Part shown: in pieces, positions 59,273 through 64,000 of the stretch
Numbering within the stretch: position 1 is the stretch's first letter
How the letters are laid out: every line of letters starts with the position of its first letter
Assembly (NCBI GenBank): GCA_033398695.1
Contig: CM065802.1
Location: 166,713,965 to 166,777,964, forward strand
Direction of reading: 5' to 3'
Source: Orobanche coerulescens
Taxonomy: Eukaryota; Streptophyta; Magnoliopsida; Lamiales; Orobanchaceae
DNA: 64,000 nucleotides
Notes under the pieces: model-generated
What the model saw: the letters and a program-made list of their open reading frames with translations, nothing else
What the model was told of the DNA's origin: nothing
The model's database searches: none
Program-made: the position numbers and the translations under genes

Positions 59273-59854
59273 GATGATTACAAAACAACTTCTTGAATTG
59301 GATAAAATCTGAAAAAATATAATCTATGTATATATATACGAATCAAAGTTTTCGGCTTTGATCGTTTCGTTAGTTCCTCCAATTCTCTTTTCTTTTCGAC
59401 ATCTCCTTTCCTTTTCAACTTCTTCGTTTTTCATTTTTCAATTTTTCAACTCCCCATATTTGTATGCTTTTCTTTTCTTTTCGACTTCTTCGATTTTTAT
59501 CTCAATTCATCTCCTTCTCCTTTTTATCTCAATTCATATTTTTCTCCCCCTTTTTGTCTTCATCAAAAAGTAAAAAATATAGAGTATATCGAAATATAAA
59601 TATGCATGATACAAATGAATATGCATTAATAAGCAAAAATACTCCCCCTGAAAGTATTATCTCCCCCTTTTTAAAATATCAATTGTTAAAATTTATTTAT
59701 GGGGATCCAACCTATAGTTGGTTTTTCTTTTGAAACGTGAACGATGTTTGAAACGTTTGTTCCTTTAGGAACCCAAATTTTCTTAATTTTTATCGTCCGA
59801 CGAGGGCTTTTGCAATTGGAAATGTGATGCCCGATTTTCAAACAAGTTTTCGCA
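59273..59854 (-). other. Non-coding 3' part of the gag-only element
   Basis: A pyrimidine-rich plus strand (repeated TTTTCTTTTCGACTTCTTCG-like text, and CTCCCCCTTTTT-type tracts at 59,545 and 59,660 that are additional purine tracts on the element strand). No pol is present where an autonomous element would carry it. Confidence 0.6.
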
Positions 59855-61232
59855 TCAGGATATTTTGAAATTGACGGATTCGTTTTTCGAACGTGGTTTG
59901 AATCCTAACCCCTCTTTATTTAGAGTATATTTTTGAACGCATAACATTTGTTCAAATTTATCGTTGCCGCACGATAATTTCTTTGTCAAGATTTTTAGTT
60001 CATCTTGAACTTTTAAAAGATCATTCTTTAAGATATTCTCATTTTCAATGCATTTCGAATGATCGATTTCAATAAATTTCCCTTTTTCAAGTATTTTGGA
60101 ATTTTCAATTTCCAAAGTTTTATATTTAGACTTGAGGGATTTAATTTCATTTAAAGCATTTTGATAGTACGTATGTAATAACTCGAATGCTTCAAAGAGT
60201 TCGTCGTAGGAGTTACTTACTTGGCTTTCGACGTCGCTATCGTCGAATGAACTCCGGGACATGAGCGCGAGATTATTTTATTCAAGAAAATCTTCATCGG
60301 GATCTTCGTCGCTCCATGTTGCGATTAAAACCTCCTTTTGCTTTACTCGACAGTTCTTGGCAAAGTGGCCTGGTTTACCACATCATCGACAAGTGTTGTC
60401 GGGTTTCTTCAATTCGCCCGCTTGAATATCCTTCTTTCTCCGATTTAATAAGTGTTGGAACTTATTAATATTTTTGGCATAATATGCCATTTCTTCGTCG
60501 CTTTCGTCCACCGGGGTTTCTTCTTTCTTCTTCGACATTTTAGCCTTGAAGGCTATCGACCTCTCCTTCGGTTTCGGTTTGGCATTCCGAGATTTTAGAA
60601 CAATCTCGTAGTTGATAAGAGAACCAACGAGAGCACTAAAATCGAGAGTATTTAAATCTTTGGATTCTATTATTGCCGTAACTGCACTGGTCCCATTCTC
60701 GAGGTAGTGATCGGAGAATTTTCTTTACTTTCTCACTACTCGAAAGTGGTTTTCCGAAACATGCTAATCCATTGGTGATGACCGAGAATCGGTCGAGCAT
60801 AATCGAGATGGATTCTTCGTCCTTCATTTGGAATAATTCATAATCGTGAAGGAGCATGTTTATCTTCGTCTCTTTGACTTGAGACGTACCTTCGTGTGTT
60901 ACCTCAAGCATTTTCCAGATTTCTTTGGCACTATCACACGATGATGTCCGGTTGTGTTCTTCCGGATTTAAGGCACAATAAAGAAGTTGAGTTGCCTTAC
61001 AATTGAAATGGTCGTTTTTCCAATCGGAGTCGTCATATTCTTCAAAAGTTTTAAGCGTACCGTTGGAATTCGTTGGAATTTTTGGACCAAGACAAATCAC
61101 CTTCCAAAGTTCGATGTCGTAAGCTCGAATGAATATCGACATCTTCTTCTTCCAAGTCATAAAATTCGCGCCATCAAAAAATTGTGGTCGGTTGAGAGCA
61201 AGGCCTTCGGCTGGAGACATTTGAAACGCCAT
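59855..61232 (-). pseudogene. Gag of the non-autonomous Copia element
   Basis: The N-terminal 198 codons (61,232-60,636) start MAFQMSPAEGLALNRPQFFD and read GANFMTWKKKMSIFIRAYDI, a UBN2-type Copia gag. Around 60,345-60,395 a zinc knuckle follows (TCR-stop-CGKPGHFAKNC) with an in-frame TGA inside. The final segment (60,262-59,855, 135 residues) is a coiled coil (ELFEAFELLHTYYQNALNEI ...) ending NKEGLGFKPRSKN, the usual C-terminal signature of this gag type. One frameshift near 60,640 and the TGA break the frame. It would bind and package element RNA. Confidence 0.85.
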
Positions 61233-61280
61233 TTTGGATCTTTTTTTTTTCTCCTCGGATGTTAAGCCGCGTATTGGAGT

Positions 61281-61295
61281 ACTGCTCCGATACCA
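61281..61295 (-). other. Primer binding site of the gag-only element
   Basis: The minus strand reads TGGTATCGGAGCAGT two bases inside the 5' LTR; initiator-Met tRNA type. Confidence 0.92.
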
Positions 61296-61297
61296 AT

Positions 61298-62510
61298 TGT
61301 TGGTATATTATCGGATATTGCGCCGTTTGTGCGGAAGCGTAAATAAGGTGCGGAAAATAAACGACACAGCGATTTATAGAGGTTCGGCCAAACTTGCCTA
61401 CGTCCTCTCTATCAAGATCTTTTTCTATAGCTTTAAGATCAAAACCTCTACGCCTCTCTTCAATCGGTCGAGGGATTACCGTTACAAGCTCGTCTTCTAT
61501 CGGTCCGAGAAAAACCGTTTTTCTTTTTCTATTGGATAAGGAATCAACCACTCTAGCTTTCTATGGGTACTAGATAAACCTCACTTAGATATCGATTGCG
61601 ATTCTAACAATGTCGGATACTTGATCCTAATAACACCGAATCCAATCGTATCTTTTCTTTTACCTCTCGTGTATAATGTTGAATGTATAAACACTCAAAC
61701 TAACAATATATAGCTCAATATCACAACAACAATGTAAGTATATGATTCTCAGATGTATATCTCGATTGCTTGAAGTTGTTGTACTCAAACAATACCAAAG
61801 GGATGGTATTTATAGGCATTTCCCATAAACTAGCCGTTGCTGGCTGTTTTGACTTGCTAGCGTGCGCTAGCCTTCCTATGGTAGCGTGCGCTAATATCTT
61901 AGCGTGCCTGTAGCGTGCGCTAGACTGTTCCCAGTTTCAGTCCAGTAGCTTCGTTTCTTCTTTAGCGTACGTTATGCCTTCTGCCTTACGTACGTAACCC
62001 TCTTGTATTAGCGTGCGTTAATAACACATTGTAGCGTGCGCTAATCCAATATATCTGTTGCATGGATTCTCAAAGTATCCGTTTGATATGCTGACTTTGA
62101 CCTGCTTTTCCCAACATTCTGATTGACTTGATTCAAACTGCTTAGCGTGCGCTATTCCTTCTTTGTAGCGTGCGCTAATGCTGACTTCATTGCATACGCC
62201 ATTCTGTGTTTGAATTCCTTCACAACGGTAACAAGACTTCGATAGCGTGCGTTAATGATAACGTGTAGCGTGCGCTATCCCATCAGCTGACTTCACTTCA
62301 GCTTACTTCGAACTTGGCTGATATGCAGATTACTCCTCGTTAGCGTGCGCTAACATATATGTCTTAGCGTGCGCTAATGTAGTCCAGTTGCAACTTTTTG
62401 CATCTTCGTCTGCTTCGTCGTTTAGCTTCGCCTTAATGTTGTTTTGTTTGTTTAGCAACTTTAATCATCAAAACACAAATTAAATAATATGTGGAATAAA
62501 TATTCCAACA
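61298..62510 (-). repeat. 5' LTR of the gag-only Copia element (1,213 bp)
   Basis: TGTTGGTATATT to TATTCCAACA, followed by ATTAG. U3 contains the palindrome array; the TATA-like CCTATAAATA is at 61,807-61,816. Confidence 0.95.
61858..62376 (-). repeat. Phased palindromes (TAGCG type) in the Copia 5' LTR
   Basis: Units start at 61858, 61882, 61911 | 61963, 61986, 62009, 62032 | 62143, 62166 | 62243, 62266 | 62341, 62365, with 23-24 bp inside groups. The tetrad at 61,963 includes the perfect palindrome TTACGTACGTAA. CAGTCCAGTAGC near 61,938 and AGTCCAGTTGC near 62,381 are the same secondary motif as in the chromovirus LTRs. Confidence 0.93.
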
Positions 62511-62652
62511 ATTAGATGTTGTTAAACACCTACAAATTCACTCCAAGATGAAGCTTGATGAAGAAGATCGCCCAAAAATCACTCCTGGAGCTCAACTCGG
62601 TCGAAAAGGACGAAGGAAGAAGAAAAAAATGACGAAATAAGGCTGATGTCCA

Positions 62653-62662
62653 GTATTTATAC
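62653..62662 (-). promoter_or_regulatory. Probable TATA box of the solo LTR
   Basis: The minus strand reads GTATAAATAC within the palindrome CCAGTATTTATACTGG, 11 bp from the first TAGCG unit. Confidence 0.7.
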
Positions 62663-62673
62663 TGGACAGTTAT

Positions 62674-63049
62674 TAGCGTGCGCTAGGGAGACTGCATTAG
62701 CGCGCGCTAACGGGGTCAACGCTCCAGAACAAACCGCCCGTAACACAGTTAGCGTGCGCTAGCCAATATGCGTAGCGTGCTCTAACGAGTCACGAATCCA
62801 GTCCAGTAGCTTCTGGACTGGTCTGCACCTACCACGTAGCGTGCGCTAGTAATAAAAATCAGCGTGCGCTAGGCCGACGATAGCGTGCACTATCAACCAA
62901 CCATAGCGTGCGCTAACGAGACTCCAGTACCAGTCCAGTAGCTCCTGGACTGCCTCTGGACTGCCAGTTAGCGTGCGCTACATGCCCGGTAGCGTGCGCT
63001 AACAATAGCACAGTAGCGCGCGCTACACCATAAGCGGTAGCGTGCGCTA
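62674..63049 (-). repeat. Phased palindrome array in the solo LTR, 2-2-4-4
   Basis: Units start at 62674, 62698 | 62750, 62773 | 62837, 62860, 62881, 62904 | 62969, 62990, 63014, 63038. The gaps contain CCAGTCCAG...CTGGACTGG near 62,799-62,821 and CAGTCCAG...CTGGACTG near 62,933-62,952. Confidence 0.93.
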
Positions 63050-63217
63050 CACTGGAAGGAGTCAAAAACTCATGCAATCATCCGGAATGGAAATCAAACA
63101 CGTGTCAACTCATGACACGACCATACATGGCACAACATTCTAAAGACATGGACAACGCTAATTCGATAATCCGCAGAAAAACTCAACGAAACTGAAACGA
63201 AGATCTCGGGTATTACA

Positions 63218-64000
63218 GCTCTCCTGTCCACTCAAACTGCTGCAGAACTTCCAAAATAATTTATAAGGACTCACCTCCCTTATCACATCTACAAGAATCG
63301 ATGATGTTAAAGAGTTCACATCAAAAAGTACTTGATGTTTATTGCATGATAGAGATTAATGAATAGTATCTCGTCCCATGTGCATATGCAAACGGTCTCA
63401 CATAAACCACCGTCGAAAGAATATGTATGGTGATTATGTCATTGGTTATGTGCACCAATTTGCATATTTTGCCTGGAATTATGCAATATTTCATGCAACT
63501 TAACTTAAATCGTTCATTCTCAGACCTTTTGCTAACCAATTAGTTTATGCGTACCAGTTGGTAACTGGATAGCCTGATTTTTGTATTTTAGACCCAGACG
63601 GACTTGAGTGCCAATTGCGTATATTTGATTACGCATTATATGTGCCTTCTGCGCCCCACAGCGCATCGGTCTTTAGAAACGATTAAGTATTCACGTTGGA
63701 TAAGAATCTCCAGACGTTTATCCGCTATTTAGAACCTTCACAGTGATCTCTTTACCGCATGATTTGCGGATTGTCACTTTAATGAGCCAACCTTCCCGTC
63801 GTTAGGGGGAGGAGAGAAAATGTAATTTCTCGGGGAACGACAGGAATTGTCGTGGTGTGTCCCCACTTTATCTTATTATGATCCCGAACTTCACAATATT
63901 ACCGTGAAACATAAAGAACACTCGATCTTGAGGATGTAGCAGATTCGATGCCTGATGCATTTACTGAAATCGTTCAAGTGACAAGATCTCATATTACAGC
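63218..64000 (+). pseudogene. Old Copia integrase C-terminal region (continuation of 24,513-29,848)
   Basis: It resumes after the GCTCT duplication. Through many stops, three landmarks of plant Ale/Retrofit-like integrase follow in order: RIDDVKEFTS near 63,297 (comparable to RLDNAGEFTS), HVHMQ near 63,380 (comparable to HVHTQNG), and IRYLEP near 63,720 (comparable to IRYLEP). Near 63,790-63,860 comes FPSLGG- and ELSW-like text. It is non-functional and runs out of the window. Confidence 0.78.

Larger units (their letters stand above)
58050..62510 (-). mobile_element. Non-autonomous gag-only Copia element, TSD ATTAG
   Basis: LTRs 58,050-59,258 and 61,298-62,510 (1,209 and 1,213 bp, TGTTGG...CCAACA) enclose only 2.0 kb. 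ATTAG at 58,045-58,049 and 62,511-62,515 is the target duplication. Primer site 61,281-61,295 and polypurine tract 59,259-59,272 give the orientation. The interior encodes gag but no protease, integrase or RT, so it must use another element's enzymes. It is inserted in the solo chromovirus LTR close to the LTR promoter. Confidence 0.95.
29849..63217 (-). mobile_element. Chromovirus solo LTR, split into four pieces by later insertions
   Basis: Pieces are 29,849-30,652, 51,915-53,057, 57,888-58,049 and 62,511-63,217. The outer ends read TGTAACACCCCC and GGGTATTACA, flanked by GCTCT at 29,844-29,848 and 63,218-63,222, a perfect 5-bp target duplication. After removing three inserted elements and their duplicated target bases the pieces total about 2,803 bp, close to the 2,806-bp related LTR at 47,843-50,648. 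No internal region exists, so this is a solo LTR made by LTR-LTR recombination before the nested insertions. Confidence 0.93.

Overview
The window is repeat-dominated DNA from a large plant nuclear genome, probably a eudicot. I cannot name the species. Nearly every base outside about 19.4-24.5 kb can be assigned to a transposable element, and many elements are nested inside one another. The assignments rest on matched LTR pairs, target-site duplications (TSDs), initiator-Met tRNA primer sites (TGGTATCGGAGC) and recognisable Gag/Pol motifs.

Layout. (1) 1-9,612: a minus-strand Ty3/Gypsy chromovirus (Tekay/Del-like) with LTRs of about 2.4 kb, cut by the left window edge. (2) 9,613-12,632: fragments of two other chromovirus LTRs. 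(3) 12,633-18,475: a second minus-strand chromovirus, 5'-truncated in gag and fused to a Ty1/Copia pol fragment (18,476-19,396). (4) 19,397-24,512: low-copy DNA with MITE and hAT remnants and one possible two-exon small gene (22,113-22,372). (5) 24,513-29,848 and 63,218-64,000: an old, decayed short-LTR Copia element split by everything between. (6) Inside it, a solo chromovirus LTR in four pieces (29,849 to 63,217, TSD GCTCT). That LTR holds, in turn: Copia element 1 (30,653-51,914, TSD ACTAC), itself interrupted by Copia element 2 (37,998-47,580, TSD ACATA) and by a plus-strand chromovirus LTR (47,843-51,656); a CACTA DNA transposon (53,058-57,887, TSD AAA) carrying a mariner fragment and a SINE; and a gag-only Copia element (58,050-62,510, TSD ATTAG).

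The main novelty candidate is a promoter architecture. In the U3 of several LTRs, 12-bp near-palindromes (consensus TAGCGTGCGCTA on the plus strand) lie in groups of mostly four, phased at 23 +/- 1 bp. In the full-length chromovirus LTRs the array starts 10-14 bp upstream of the TATA box. Groups are separated by a second inverted repeat, AGTCCAG...CTGGACT. The same TAGCG core and phasing occur in the LTR of an unrelated superfamily (the gag-only Copia element). Other chromovirus LTRs keep phased palindromes but use a different core (GCCGCGGCAC, TTACGGCCGTAA). This looks like a modular, exchangeable cis-regulatory array; its function is unknown.

A second, technical signal matters to any reader. 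In some copies CAG/CTG has become CGG or CG, which creates many frameshifts. The pattern is not deamination and looks like consensus error at plant CHG-methylation sites, so several elements called pseudogenes here may be more intact in the real genome.
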